In this document: piece by piece, positions 44,791 through 54,244 of the stretch
How positions within the stretch are numbered: the stretch's first letter is position 1
How the letters are laid out: each line of letters opens with the position of its first letter
Source: an uncultured Collinsella sp.
GTDB taxonomy: Bacteria; Actinomycetota; Coriobacteriia; Coriobacteriales; Coriobacteriaceae
NCBI GenBank assembly: GCA_902465265.1
Contig: CABQMF010000004.1
Location: 19,941 to 83,940 of the forward strand
Reading direction: 5' to 3'
DNA: 64,000 bases
Position numbers and translations under genes: made by a program
Notes under the pieces: model-generated
Databases searched by the model: none
What the model saw: only the letters and a program-made list of their open reading frames with translations
What the model was told of the DNA's origin: nothing

Positions 44791-45813
44791 ATGGCACAGG
44801 AAGCGACCGCCAACGAGCAAAAGAAATTCAAGATACCGCGTATCCCGGGTGACATCATGATCTATCCCATGATCGTTGGCCTTTTGCTCAACACTTTCTG
44901 TCCGCAGGTCTTTGAGATCGGCGGCTTCTTTACGGCTGCCTGCCGCGGCGGCTCCAATACCATCGTCGCTGCGATCCTGCTCTTCGTGGGTGCCGGCATC
45001 AGCTTTAAGTCCACGCCGGGCGCTATCAAGACCGGCATCGTCGTACTGATCCCCAAGCTTGTTGTTGCGGCCGCCCTTGGCTTGGGTGTGGCATATTTCT
45101 TTAACGATAACTTCCTGGGCCTGAGCTCCGTGTCTATCATCGGCGGCATCACGTTTTGCAACATGGCGCTCTATACGGGCATTATGGGCGAGTTCGGCGA
45201 TGAGTCCGAACAGGGCGCTGTCGGTATCCTGTTCTTTACGGCCGGCCCCGCCGTCACGATGATCATCCTCGGTGTCTCGGGTCTCGCCAACATCCCCGTC
45301 GGCACCATCATCGGATCCATCCTGCCGCTTGTTATCGGCATGGTCCTGGGCAACTTGTTCCCGTTTATCAAGAACCTGCTGGTCCCCGGCGCCAATCCCG
45401 CGATCGCTGTCATCGGTTTTCAGCTCGGTGCGTCCATGAGCCTTTCGAGCTTTATCACCGGCGGTATTTCGGGCATCCTGCTGGGCCTCATCACGCTCTT
45501 TATCGTCGGTCCCATTACCTTTGCCTTCGAGCGCTTGTGTGGCGGCAACGGTAAGGCGGCTGTGGCATGCTCCACCATTGCCGGCACGGCCATGACCACG
45601 CCGGTCGCCCTCGCCGAGGTCGCCCCGCGCTATGCCGAGCTTGCGCCCACCGCGTATGCGCAGATCGCCACCGCCGTCATCATCACGGCAATCATGGCCC
45701 CGATTCTGACTGGCTGGGTCGATAAGAAGTTCTGCCACGGCAAAGAGAATCTGTCGCCTGCCGGTGTCGAGGCCATCGAGGAGGCCGTCGCGACCGACAT
45801 CGATGGCGAGTAA
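44791..45813 (+). CDS. kdgT: 2-keto-3-deoxygluconate permease
   Basis: This 340-aa membrane protein has ten hydrophobic segments and KdgT signatures: RIPGDIMIYPMIVGLLLNTF (20-residue start motif), CRGGSNTIVAA and AGTAMTTPVALAE. KdgT imports 2-keto-3-deoxygluconate, a product of pectin or glucuronate breakdown, with protons. ATG 44791 follows a GGGGG tract. The catabolic genes (kdgK, kdgA) are not in the window. It is followed by a strong terminator, so it is a single-gene unit. Confidence 0.92.
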   Translation: MAQEATANEQKKFKIPRIPGDIMIYPMIVGLLLNTFCPQVFEIGGFFTAACRGGSNTIVAAILLFVGAGISFKSTPGAIKTGIVVLIPKLVVAAALGLGVAYFFNDNFLGLSSVSIIGGITFCNMALYTGIMGEFGDESEQGAVGILFFTAGPAVTMIILGVSGLANIPVGTIIGSILPLVIGMVLGNLFPFIKNLLVPGANPAIAVIGFQLGASMSLSSFITGGISGILLGLITLFIVGPITFAFERLCGGNGKAAVACSTIAGTAMTTPVALAEVAPRYAELAPTAYAQIATAVIITAIMAPILTGWVDKKFCHGKENLSPAGVEAIEEAVATDIDGE

Positions 45814-45857
45814 TCGTCGACGCGAGTCAATCAAGCCGGCGTGCAATTCGCGCCGTT

Positions 45858-45903
45858 TGAGCGCCCGAACGAAAGCTGTCTTGCAGTGACGTTCGGGCGC
45901 TCT
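45858..45903 (+). terminator. Terminator of kdgT
   Basis: A 13-bp stem GAGCGCCCGAACG / CGTTCGGGCGCTC with an 18-nt loop is followed by a T-rich stretch. A second small hairpin, ACCCCT / AGGGGT, lies at 45919-45937 in the leader of the next gene. Confidence 0.7.
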
Positions 45904-46000
45904 GCTATTATTCCCCTTACCCCTGCGGAGTAGGGGTGTTTATTGTCCAGACACGAATCGGGCGATTCTGACCACTTGGATATTGAAGGGATGGCGTCTA

Positions 46001-47143
46001 GTGGTTAAGGCACTCAAGATTGAGATATTCCTGCTATGCATGATTGTTCTTATCGGGCTTGCCGCACGAAGCCGCCGCTCCTTGTTCTCGAGCACCCAGC
46101 AGCTCTTGTTTAGCATGCTCGGCTACACGTCTGCTGCCTACATTTTCTTCGATATGATCTGGACGCTCTCAGACGGCGTGAGCACTCCTGTAGGCACCAC
46201 GGCCAACTGGATTTCCAATGCGGTTTCGTTTTCGCTGTTCGCCATCGCGTGCCTCATTTGGTTTTTCTATTCCGAGACGATGCAGGGCTCTCGCCTTTTG
46301 ACCGCGCGCTATAGGGTGGCGCTCGTGACGTTGCCAACCGTATTGGTGGTCGTGCTGGCATTTGCCAGCTACTGGACGCACACTATGTTCTATATCGATG
46401 CGCAGGGCGTATATCGTCGCGGAGCGCTTTATATGATTCAACCTATCGTTAGCTACTGCTACATCATATATACGTCCTTGCATGCCTTTATTCAGGCTCG
46501 AAAAGTCGAAAGCCTGCAAACGAAGGCCATTTATCGCACTCTCGCCTTTTTTGTGGTTCCCGCTCTGGTGGGCGGTACCTTCCAGGTTTTGTTTTCGGTA
46601 CCGGGCCTTTGTGTCGGTATAACGCTGAGCATCCTGCTGCTCTACATCATCTACCAGGAGCAGCTGATCTCGACCGACCCGTTGACTGGCCTTAACAATC
46701 GCAACCGTTTTGAGACCTATATGCTGTCGCTGTTCTCGGGTGCTGATCAGGCCGATGATGTGTATCTGCTTATGATGGACGCCGACGGCTTTAAGCTGAT
46801 TAACGATCGCTATGGACATGTGGAGGGCGACCATGCTCTCCAGGTCATATCTGCTACGCTCAAAGAGGTCTGCTCGGCGTCTGGTGGTTTTATCGCACGT
46901 TATGGCGGCGATGAGTTCGTGGTGCTCCAGAAGGCTGCGGCGGAACAGGACATCATGGACCTGTGTTCGGCGATTAACGACGAGCTCGCTCGTGCCGAGG
47001 TGCCGTATGCATTGCGGATGTCCATCGGTTACGCGCGGGTCGGCGATAGTGTTGATACCTGGCAAGACTTACTTCGCGCTGCCGATGCGGAGCTCTACCG
47101 CGTCAAGGCCGAGAAAAAGAAAGCCGGCGTCCAGATACGCTAG
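46001..47143 (+). CDS. Membrane-bound GGDEF diguanylate cyclase
   Basis: This protein of about 380 aa has seven hydrophobic segments (about residues 5-215) as a sensor, then a GGDEF domain: DPLTGLNNRNRFE, DADGFKLINDRYGH and the active-site loop YGGDEFVVL, all intact. It should make c-di-GMP. I see no RxxD inhibitory site before the loop. GTG 46001 was chosen over TTG 45983; both are open and AAGGG fits the GTG. No EAL or PilZ gene is near. Confidence 0.87.
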   Translation: MVKALKIEIFLLCMIVLIGLAARSRRSLFSSTQQLLFSMLGYTSAAYIFFDMIWTLSDGVSTPVGTTANWISNAVSFSLFAIACLIWFFYSETMQGSRLLTARYRVALVTLPTVLVVVLAFASYWTHTMFYIDAQGVYRRGALYMIQPIVSYCYIIYTSLHAFIQARKVESLQTKAIYRTLAFFVVPALVGGTFQVLFSVPGLCVGITLSILLLYIIYQEQLISTDPLTGLNNRNRFETYMLSLFSGADQADDVYLLMMDADGFKLINDRYGHVEGDHALQVISATLKEVCSASGGFIARYGGDEFVVLQKAAAEQDIMDLCSAINDELARAEVPYALRMSIGYARVGDSVDTWQDLLRAADAELYRVKAEKKKAGVQIR

Positions 47144-47245
47144 AAAAAAGGGGCGCATGCTTGCGTGCGTGGCGGCCCTCAGCTCACCGATGTACTCCAT
47201 TAAGCTAAAGTACATGAATCCCCTCTGCTAAATAAGGGCAGTTCA

Positions 47246-48181
47246 TTAAGCTTTTTTGGGTTTGTTGACGATGATGATGCCGCTGCAGACCAACAGCAGG
47301 GCAACGATGACGGTAACGGGGCTCGTGCCAGCGCCCTCGCCGAGCAGCAGCGCGCTCAGCAGCACACCAAAGACGGGGTTCATAAACCCAAAGACCGAGA
47401 CGCGACTGACGGGGTTGACGGCAAGTAGGCGCGACCACAGCGAGTAGGCGACCGCGGAGATAAGCGCCATGTAGATGATGAGCGCGATGGCGGGGGCAAT
47501 CGCCGTGGGGGAGAGCGCGCCACCCATCAAAAAGCCGATGGCGGTGAGGACCAGGCCGCCGACCAAGAACTGCCACCCGGCAAGTAAGACGCCGTCGTGC
47601 TCGCGCGAGAAGATACCGATCAGGCAGGTCGAAAGGGCACCCGCGACGGTGGAGGCCAGGATAAAGCCCTCGCCGTCGAGCGTAAAGCCAAAGGTGCCGT
47701 CCGCGCCCGAAAGGTTGACGAGCGCGACACCGGCAAAGCCCAGTACGCAGCCGAGCACCTTGGCCGTATTGAGCTTCTCGGTGCGAAACGCCAGAGCGGC
47801 AAAGAGGATGGCTAGGAAGTTGGCGCTGGCCTCGATGATGGAACTTGACATGGCACTGGCGCGCGAGAGTCCCAGGTAGAAAAAGAAGTACTGCCCGATA
47901 GTCTGGAAGAGCGACAGGATGCATATGGGCTTGATATCGCGTACCTGTGGGACGAGCGGTCGGCGCTGGGCTGCGCTCATGCCGATAATGACCGACATGC
48001 CGGCAAGGGTGAAGCGCAGACCGGCGAAGAGCAGCTGCGAGGCGCTGTCGTGCGCCGGGATGCCAAAGAGGCCGTAGCCGATCTTGATGCAGGGAAAGGC
48101 CGATCCCCAGAGCGCGCAGCAAACGAGACAGCCCAGGATGAGTCCGGGCAGGGTGGCGAGATACGGCTTGCGGCTTTCCAT
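47246..48181 (-). CDS. EamA-family membrane transporter (second)
   Basis: This 311-aa protein has ten hydrophobic segments in two EamA repeats; motifs LLFAGLRFTLAGM and AFRTEKLNTAKVLGCVLGFAGV are typical. The export substrate is unknown. The start at 48181 (MESRKPY) has AAGGAC upstream. It lies downstream of purL on the same strand but after a terminator, so it is probably separate. Confidence 0.85.
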   Translation of the reverse strand: MESRKPYLATLPGLILGCLVCCALWGSAFPCIKIGYGLFGIPAHDSASQLLFAGLRFTLAGMSVIIGMSAAQRRPLVPQVRDIKPICILSLFQTIGQYFFFYLGLSRASAMSSSIIEASANFLAILFAALAFRTEKLNTAKVLGCVLGFAGVALVNLSGADGTFGFTLDGEGFILASTVAGALSTCLIGIFSREHDGVLLAGWQFLVGGLVLTAIGFLMGGALSPTAIAPAIALIIYMALISAVAYSLWSRLLAVNPVSRVSVFGFMNPVFGVLLSALLLGEGAGTSPVTVIVALLLVCSGIIIVNKPKKA

Positions 48182-48206
48182 GATGTCCTTCCTACATGCG
48201 CGAAGC

Positions 48207-48243
48207 AAAAAAGAACCCGCCACCGGGCGTGCCGGTGGCGGGT
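48207..48243 (-). terminator. Terminator of purL
   Basis: On the minus strand a 12-bp stem ACCCGCCACCGG / CCGGTGGCGGGT with a 5-nt loop is followed by TTC and TTTTTT. Confidence 0.85.
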
Positions 48244-48280
48244 GATGTTACCCGAAGGGATTGTACCCGATGGGAAAGGT

Positions 48281-51200
48281 TTAAGCGAAGTAGGCTACGC
48301 CGCTCTCAAAGATCGGCATGAACTTGTCGCCGGGGACATGCTCAGGCACGTTGCGGTACAGGTTGTCGCCGCGGCGCTCGGCATGGCCCATCTTGCCCAG
48401 GACACGGCCGTCGGGGCTCGTGATGCCCTCGATGGCGAGTGCGGAGCCGTTGGGGTTGACGGAAAGATCCATGCTGGGCTTGCCGTCCTCGCCCACGTAC
48501 TGCGTGGCGACCTGGCCGTTGGCGATCAGCTGGGCGAGCACCTCGTCGTTGGCGACAAAGCGGCCCTCGCCGTGGCTGATGGCGACGGTGTAGGGGTCGT
48601 CCAGGCTGCACTGCGACAGCCACGGGGACAAGTTGGACGAGATGCGGGTGCGCACCAGACGGCTCTGGTGGCGACCGATGGTGTTGAACGTCAACGTGGG
48701 CGCATCGGGCGTGGCGTCGACGATGTCGCCGTAGGGCACCAGGCCGAGCTTGATCAGGGCCTGGAAGCCGTTGCAGATACCCAGCATCAGACCATCGCGG
48801 GCCTTGAGCAGGTCGCGGACTGCCTCGGTGACCTCGGGAGCGCGGAAGAACGCCGTGATGAACTTGGCGGAGCCGTCGGGCTCGTCGCCGCCCGAGAAGC
48901 CGCCGGGGATCATGACGATCTGGCTTGCGCGGATGCGGCGGGCAAGCTCGTGGGTGCTCTCGGCGACGGCCTCGGGCGTGAGGTTGTTGATCACGAAGGT
49001 GTCGGCCTCGGCGCCGGCGGCGCGGAAGGCACGGGCGCTATCGTACTCGCAGTTGTTGCCGGGGAACACGGGGATAACCACGCGCGGGCGGGCGATCTTG
49101 GCGCCGCCGTACACGTGGATGTCCTTGGCGCGGAAGTCGATGGTCTCGACCTCGGGGGTCTCGTCGGCGCTGCGGTAGGCGAAGACGCCCTCGATGCCGC
49201 TCTCCCAGGCCTCCTGGAGCTCGGAGAGCTCGATGACTTCGGAGCCGGTGTCGATGACATAGCCCTCGACGGTGGTGCCCAGGGGCTCGACGACAACGCC
49301 GTCGGCGACCTCGGGCAGCTCGGCGTCCTCGGCGAGCTCGACGATAAAGCTGCCGTAGAGCGGGGCGAAGAGGCTCTCCACGTCCACATCCTCGGCAAGC
49401 TCGATACCGATCTGGTTGCCGACGCACATCTTAAAGAGGCTCTCGGCGCCGCAGCCGTAGCCGGGCGTGGAGACAGCCAGGGCGTCACCGGTGGCGGTGA
49501 GCGCCTCGACGGCGTCAAACGCGGCGAGCAGCTGCTGGGCGTCGGGGCGGTAGTCCTCGCCATAGGTGGCGGGGGCGATGCGTACGACGCGATGCGTCAG
49601 GCCCTTGAACTCAGGGGAGACGGCGCGCGCCGCGCGGCCCACGGCCACAGCGAAGCTGATCAGAGTCGGCGGAACGTTGAGCTCGCCGGCCTCGTCCTCA
49701 AACGAGCCACTCATGGAGTCCTTGCCGCCGATGGCGCCGGCACCCAGGTCGACCTGGGCCATAAGGGCGCCCAGGACGGCTGCCGTGGGCTTGCCCCAGC
49801 GCTCGGCCTCGGTGCGCAGACGCTCGAAGTACTCCTGGAAGGAGAGATAGGCGCGCTTGTGCTCAAAGCCGGCAGCCACGAGCTTGGCGATGGACTCGAC
49901 CACGGACAGGTAGGCGCCAGCAAACTGGTCGGCTTCCATCAGGTAGGGGTTGAAGCCCCATGCCATAGCGCTCGCCGTGGTGGTCTCGCCGTCCACGGGG
50001 AACTTGGCGACCATGGCAGAGCTGGGGGTGAGTTGCGTCTTGCCGCCAAAGGGCATGAGCACGGTCGCGGCGCCGATGGTGGAGTCAAAGCGCTCGGAAA
50101 GGCCCTTGTTGGAGGCGACGTTGAGGTCGGTGACAAGCGAGGTCATGCGCTCGGCAAGCGTGGTGCCGGCCCAGCTGGGCTGCCACACGCTGCGGGCGCA
50201 CACGTGAGCGACCTGGTGCTTGGGCGCGCCGTTGGAGTTGAGGAACTCGCGGGAGAGGTCGACGATGGCGACACCGTTCCAGGCCATGCGCATACGCGGC
50301 TCGGCGGTAACCTCGGCGATAACGGTCGCCTCGAGGTTCTCCTCGGCGGCGTAGCCCATGAACTCCTCGACGTCACCGTCGGCGACGGCGCAGGCCATAC
50401 GCTCCTGGGACTCGGAAATGGCGAGCTCGGTGCCGTCCAGGCCGTCGTACTTCTTGGTCACGGTGTCCAGGTCGACATACAGGCCGTCGGCAAGTTCGCC
50501 TACGGCGACCGAGACGCCGCCGGCGCCAAAGTCGTTGCAGCGCTTGATCAGGCGGCAGGCGTCGCCGCGGCGGAACAGACGCTGCAGCTTGCGCTCGACC
50601 GGGGCGTTGCCCTTCTGGACCTCGGCGCCCGAGGTCTCGATGGACTCGGTGTTCTGGGTCTTGGAGGAGCCGGTGGCACCGCCGATGCCGTCACGGCCGG
50701 TGCGGCCGCCCAGCAGGATGATCTTGTCGGTGGGGGCGGGGCACTCGCGGCGCACGTGGTTTGCCGGGGTAGCGCCCACGACGGCGCCGACCTCCATGCG
50801 CTTGGCCACGTAGCCGGGGTGATAGAGCTCGTTGACCTGGCCGGTGGCAAGGCCGATCTGGTTGCCGTAGCTGGAGTAGCCGGCGGCAGCGGTGGTTACG
50901 AGCTTGCGCTGCGGCAGCTTGCCCTCGAGCGTCTCGGAAACCGGGACGGTGGGATCGCCGGCGCCGGTGACGCGCATGGCCTGGTACACGTAGCTGCGGC
51001 CCGAGAGCGGGTCGCGGATGGCGCCGCCCACGCAGGTGGCGGCACCGCCGAAGGGCTCGATCTCGGTCGGGTGGTTGTGGGTCTCGTTCTTAAACAGGAA
51101 CAGCCAGTCCTGGTCCTCGCCGTCGACATCGACCTTCACCTTGACGGTGCAGGCGTTGATCTCCTCGGACTCGTCGACATCGGTCATAACGCCGGTCTTC

Positions 51201-52027
51201 TTAAGGTACTTGGCTCCGATGGTGCCCATGTCCATGAGGCAGACGGGCTTGGCGTCGCGACCGAGCTCGTGGCGCATCTCCATGTAGCGGTCGAAGGCCT
51301 GCTGCACCACGGCGTCGTCGATCGTCACGTCGTCCAGGACGGTGCCGAAGGTGGTGTGGCGGCAGTGGTCGGACCAGTAGGTGTCGATCACGCGGATCTC
51401 GGTGATGGTGGGGTCGCGATCCTCATCGCGGAAGTACTGCTGGCAGAAGGCGATGTCCGCCTCGTCCATGGCAAGACCGCGCTCGGAAATAAAGGCGGCA
51501 AGGCCGGCCTCATCGAGCTCGCGGAAGCCGTCGAGCACTTCGACAGGCTGGGGCTCGGGGGTCTCCATGTACAGCGTCTCGGGCAGGTCGAGCGAGGCGA
51601 TGCGCGCCTCGACGGGGTTCACCACGTAGTGCTTGATGGCCTCGATGGCGGCCTCGTCCAGGGCGCCCGAGATCATATAGACCTTGGCGGAGCGCACGGC
51701 GGGGCGCTCGCCCTGGCTGATGAGCTGCACGCACTCGCTGGCGGAGTCGGCGCGCTGGTCAAACTGGCCAGGCAGGAATTCGACGGCAAAGACGGCGCCA
51801 TCGCTTGCGGGGAGCTCGTCGTAGGTCACATCGACCTGGGGCTCGCTAAAGACGGTCGGCACGCAGGAGCGGAAAAGCTCCTCGTCGATGCCCTCGACGT
51901 CGTAGCGGTTGATGATCCTCAGGGCCTCGATGCCCTTGATGCCGAGAATCTCGGTCAGCTCGCCCTTGAGCTGCTGAGCCTCGACGTCGAACCCGGGTTT
52001 CTTCTCCACGTAGATACGAGAGACCAT
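48281..52027 (-). CDS. purL: Phosphoribosylformylglycinamidine synthase, long single-chain form
   Basis: This 1248-aa enzyme does step four of purine synthesis: FGAR + glutamine + ATP to FGAM. It joins the synthetase (ETHNHPTEIEPFGGAATCVGG; GGRTGRDGIGGATGSS) and a C-terminal glutaminase with nucleophile GICNGFQ (about Cys 1085) and HGEGRF. This single-chain form is like that of proteobacteria and many clostridia, not the split PurL/PurQ/PurS. The start at 52027 (MVSRIYVEKK) has AGGAAGG upstream. It stands alone; no other pur genes are in the window. Confidence 0.96.
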   Translation of the reverse strand: MVSRIYVEKKPGFDVEAQQLKGELTEILGIKGIEALRIINRYDVEGIDEELFRSCVPTVFSEPQVDVTYDELPASDGAVFAVEFLPGQFDQRADSASECVQLISQGERPAVRSAKVYMISGALDEAAIEAIKHYVVNPVEARIASLDLPETLYMETPEPQPVEVLDGFRELDEAGLAAFISERGLAMDEADIAFCQQYFRDEDRDPTITEIRVIDTYWSDHCRHTTFGTVLDDVTIDDAVVQQAFDRYMEMRHELGRDAKPVCLMDMGTIGAKYLKKTGVMTDVDESEEINACTVKVKVDVDGEDQDWLFLFKNETHNHPTEIEPFGGAATCVGGAIRDPLSGRSYVYQAMRVTGAGDPTVPVSETLEGKLPQRKLVTTAAAGYSSYGNQIGLATGQVNELYHPGYVAKRMEVGAVVGATPANHVRRECPAPTDKIILLGGRTGRDGIGGATGSSKTQNTESIETSGAEVQKGNAPVERKLQRLFRRGDACRLIKRCNDFGAGGVSVAVGELADGLYVDLDTVTKKYDGLDGTELAISESQERMACAVADGDVEEFMGYAAEENLEATVIAEVTAEPRMRMAWNGVAIVDLSREFLNSNGAPKHQVAHVCARSVWQPSWAGTTLAERMTSLVTDLNVASNKGLSERFDSTIGAATVLMPFGGKTQLTPSSAMVAKFPVDGETTTASAMAWGFNPYLMEADQFAGAYLSVVESIAKLVAAGFEHKRAYLSFQEYFERLRTEAERWGKPTAAVLGALMAQVDLGAGAIGGKDSMSGSFEDEAGELNVPPTLISFAVAVGRAARAVSPEFKGLTHRVVRIAPATYGEDYRPDAQQLLAAFDAVEALTATGDALAVSTPGYGCGAESLFKMCVGNQIGIELAEDVDVESLFAPLYGSFIVELAEDAELPEVADGVVVEPLGTTVEGYVIDTGSEVIELSELQEAWESGIEGVFAYRSADETPEVETIDFRAKDIHVYGGAKIARPRVVIPVFPGNNCEYDSARAFRAAGAEADTFVINNLTPEAVAESTHELARRIRASQIVMIPGGFSGGDEPDGSAKFITAFFRAPEVTEAVRDLLKARDGLMLGICNGFQALIKLGLVPYGDIVDATPDAPTLTFNTIGRHQSRLVRTRISSNLSPWLSQCSLDDPYTVAISHGEGRFVANDEVLAQLIANGQVATQYVGEDGKPSMDLSVNPNGSALAIEGITSPDGRVLGKMGHAERRGDNLYRNVPEHVPGDKFMPIFESGVAYFA

Positions 52028-52211
52028 TGGTTCCTGCCTTCCTGATCGGTTGGGCGTACGGTACGGTATGCGGCAGCGGTCGGTTTGCGGGGTCTGCCCT
52101 GCGGTCGCCTTGAGCCACATGTTTGTAAACCTCACTATGATACGACAGCTCGCGGCGCGTTGAGGACGGCGAGGGTGCTACAGTGATGCGCAAACAAGAG
52201 AAAGGCATCAC

Positions 52212-53774
52212 ATGGCATTCGTTTCACTCGCCATCATCGCGCTCGTGGCCTTTGCAAGCCCCTTCATCGCCTCGGCGATTCCCGGAAAGCCCGTTCCCGA
52301 GACGGTCTTTTTGCTCGTGTTCGGTGCTGTGCTGGGCCCGCATATGCTCGGCGTCATCCATGTAGATGCCGAGGTCTCGCTCGTGTCCGAGCTCGGTCTG
52401 GCCTTTTTGTTCCTGCTCGCCGGCTTTGAGATCGACCCCAAGAGCATCACGGGCGTCGAGGGGCGCTACGGCTTGGCGACGTGGGTCGTCACGTTTGGTA
52501 TCGCCTGGCTTGCCGTGCGCTTTACCCCGTGGTTCTCGGTCAGTCATTTCGACGGTATCGCCGTGACGCTTGCCCTCACTTCTACGGCGCTCGGCACGCT
52601 CGTGCCCATCATGCGTGAGCGCTCGCTCACCGGCACGCGCGTGGGCGACTCGATTCTTGCGTATGGCACCTGGGGCGAGCTCGGCCCCGTGCTCGCCATG
52701 TCGGTGCTGCTGTCTGCCCGCACCGGCATCCAGACGCTTGTAATCCTTGGCTTGTTTGCGGTGGTCTGCGTGTTGCTGGCCGTGGTCCCAAGCCGCTCCA
52801 AGCGCGTCGGCAGCCGCTTCTTTGCGTTTGTCGAGGAGCGCGCCGATACCACGTCGCAGACCTTCGTGCGCCTGACGGTGCTCATCCTGGTCACGCTCGT
52901 GGCGTTCTCGGCCGTCTTTGACCTCGACATCGTGTTGGGTTCTTTTGCCGCCGGCTTTGTCTTGCGCTATATCATCCCCGAGGGCAACCATACGCTCGAG
53001 ACCAAGCTCGACGGCCTGGCCTACGGCTTTTTGATTCCGGTGTTCTTCACCGTATCGGGCGCAAAGATCGACCTGACGGCCGTGGCGTCGCGCCCGGGCT
53101 TGCTCGCGGGCTTTATCGTGGCGTTGCTGATTATTCGCGCCGTGCCCATCCTCATCTCTATGGGCATTTGTCCTGCGACGCGCGATGTGTCGGCGTATGG
53201 CCGCATTACCGTGGCCCTGTACTGCACCACGGCTCTGCCGATCATCGTTGCCGTGACAAGCGTTGCCGTCAACGCGGGCGCGCTGTCGCAAGATATTGCG
53301 TCGGTCATGGTTGCCGCCGGTGCCATCACGGTGTTCTTGATGCCGCTGCTCGCGCAGCTCTTCTACCGCGTGGTCGACGCTGCGCCGGTCGCTGCCGTGG
53401 CAGAGGTTGCCGAGCATCCATCCGATGCGCTCGACATTCTGCGCGCCCATCACGATTTGGCGAGTCTGCTCGCACGAGAGCACGAGCTGCTGACCTCGCA
53501 TGGCCATGGTCGCGTATTCGAGGGCCTGCCTACGCTCGATACGATTGCCGATCGCCTCTCGGCCGAGGCGGCAAGCGGGCACATCGATGCCCGTATCGTG
53601 GACGCGGCGCACCTGCTTGCCGATAAGACCTATGGAGACGAGGTTGACCCGTCCGAGCTGACTCCGCGTGAGCGCCGCCGCCTGGAGCGCGCCAAGTTCG
53701 CCGTGCACGAATACCGCCGCCGCATGCTGGAGCTCTACGCACGCGAAGAAGCCGAGGACGACGACGGCAAATAA
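52212..53774 (+). CDS. Kef-type (CPA2) cation:proton antiporter
   Basis: This 520-aa protein has about 12 hydrophobic segments up to about residue 385 and a charged cytoplasmic tail of about 135 residues. CPA2 features include GKPVPETVFLLVFGAVLGPHM, LAFLFLLAGFEID and ALGSFAAGF-like GSFAAGFVLRY. The family exchanges Na+ or K+ for H+. No TrkA-N domain is visible, unlike KefB/C. ATG follows AAAGG; divergent from purL. The 62-bp repeat array begins 17 bp after its stop. Confidence 0.88.
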   Translation: MAFVSLAIIALVAFASPFIASAIPGKPVPETVFLLVFGAVLGPHMLGVIHVDAEVSLVSELGLAFLFLLAGFEIDPKSITGVEGRYGLATWVVTFGIAWLAVRFTPWFSVSHFDGIAVTLALTSTALGTLVPIMRERSLTGTRVGDSILAYGTWGELGPVLAMSVLLSARTGIQTLVILGLFAVVCVLLAVVPSRSKRVGSRFFAFVEERADTTSQTFVRLTVLILVTLVAFSAVFDLDIVLGSFAAGFVLRYIIPEGNHTLETKLDGLAYGFLIPVFFTVSGAKIDLTAVASRPGLLAGFIVALLIIRAVPILISMGICPATRDVSAYGRITVALYCTTALPIIVAVTSVAVNAGALSQDIASVMVAAGAITVFLMPLLAQLFYRVVDAAPVAAVAEVAEHPSDALDILRAHHDLASLLAREHELLTSHGHGRVFEGLPTLDTIADRLSAEAASGHIDARIVDAAHLLADKTYGDEVDPSELTPRERRRLERAKFAVHEYRRRMLELYAREEAEDDDGK

Positions 53775-53790
53775 CGAAATGCTTCTCTAG

Positions 53791-54147
53791 GGGAAGGCGC
53801 ATCCCACTTTAAAGACCCGAAACGGGACGCAGTTTCCGCATCGGCCCCCATCGGGAAGCCACATCCCAGAATGGACGCTCAGAGCGGGATGCAGTTTCCG
53901 CTTTGGACCCCTGCCGGAAAGCGCGTCCCAGTCTGAAGGTTCAAAATGGGATGCGCTTTCCGAAACAAAGGCCTTGGGGAAACTGTGTCCCGGAATGGGC
54001 GCTCAGAGTGGGATGTGGTTTCCATGAGAGACCCGTTGCGGAAACGGTGTCCCAGAATCGGCGTTCAAAACGGGGCACATTTTCCGAAACATGGCCCTGA
54101 GGGAAGCTGCGTCCCGGTCTGAGCCGGAATTCTGGGACACGGCTTCC
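53791..54147. repeat. Array of six exact 62-bp units, 12 alternating GGAA(N6)TCCC half-sites
   Basis: GGAA unit starts lie at 53792, 53854, 53916, 53978, 54040 and 54102, a period of exactly 62 bp. Each unit has GGAA(N6)TCCC, 18 bp, then the inverted form GGG(N7)TTCC at +32 (53824, 53886, 53948, 54010, 54072, 54134). Half-sites thus alternate in orientation every 32 and 30 bp, close to three helical turns. Other bases vary much more. 62 is not a multiple of three and no reading frame spans it. It fills the gap 53775-54244 together with a terminator. Confidence 0.85.
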
Positions 54148-54159
54148 AGTTCAAACAGA

Positions 54160-54203
54160 AGAAGGCGCGCTGCCTGCGGTTGATGCAGACAGCGCGCCTT
54201 TTG
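54160..54203. terminator. Terminator after the array, antiporter/SDR
   Basis: Stem AAGGCGCGCTG / CAGCGCGCCTT with inner CCTGC..GCAG pairs is followed by TTTT on the plus strand. It lies between convergent genes. Confidence 0.75.
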
Positions 54204-54244
54204 GTTGAGCAATATTGAGGCTGGGAGCTGTGGCTTATGGCCCC

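Noticed and set aside
48050..52045. Open frame of 1331 codons on the plus strand
   Set aside because: It lies opposite purL, which has all catalytic motifs; the frame is Gly/Ala/His/Asp-rich as expected for a shadow of GC-rich codons.
53791..54147. CRISPR array
   Set aside because: Units are 62 bp with no conserved repeat-plus-unique-spacer pattern; the conserved parts are short half-sites inside each unit and no cas genes are near.
53903..54212. Small frames of 65 and 69 codons inside the 62-bp array
   Set aside because: The 62-bp period shifts frame each unit and there is no ribosome site.
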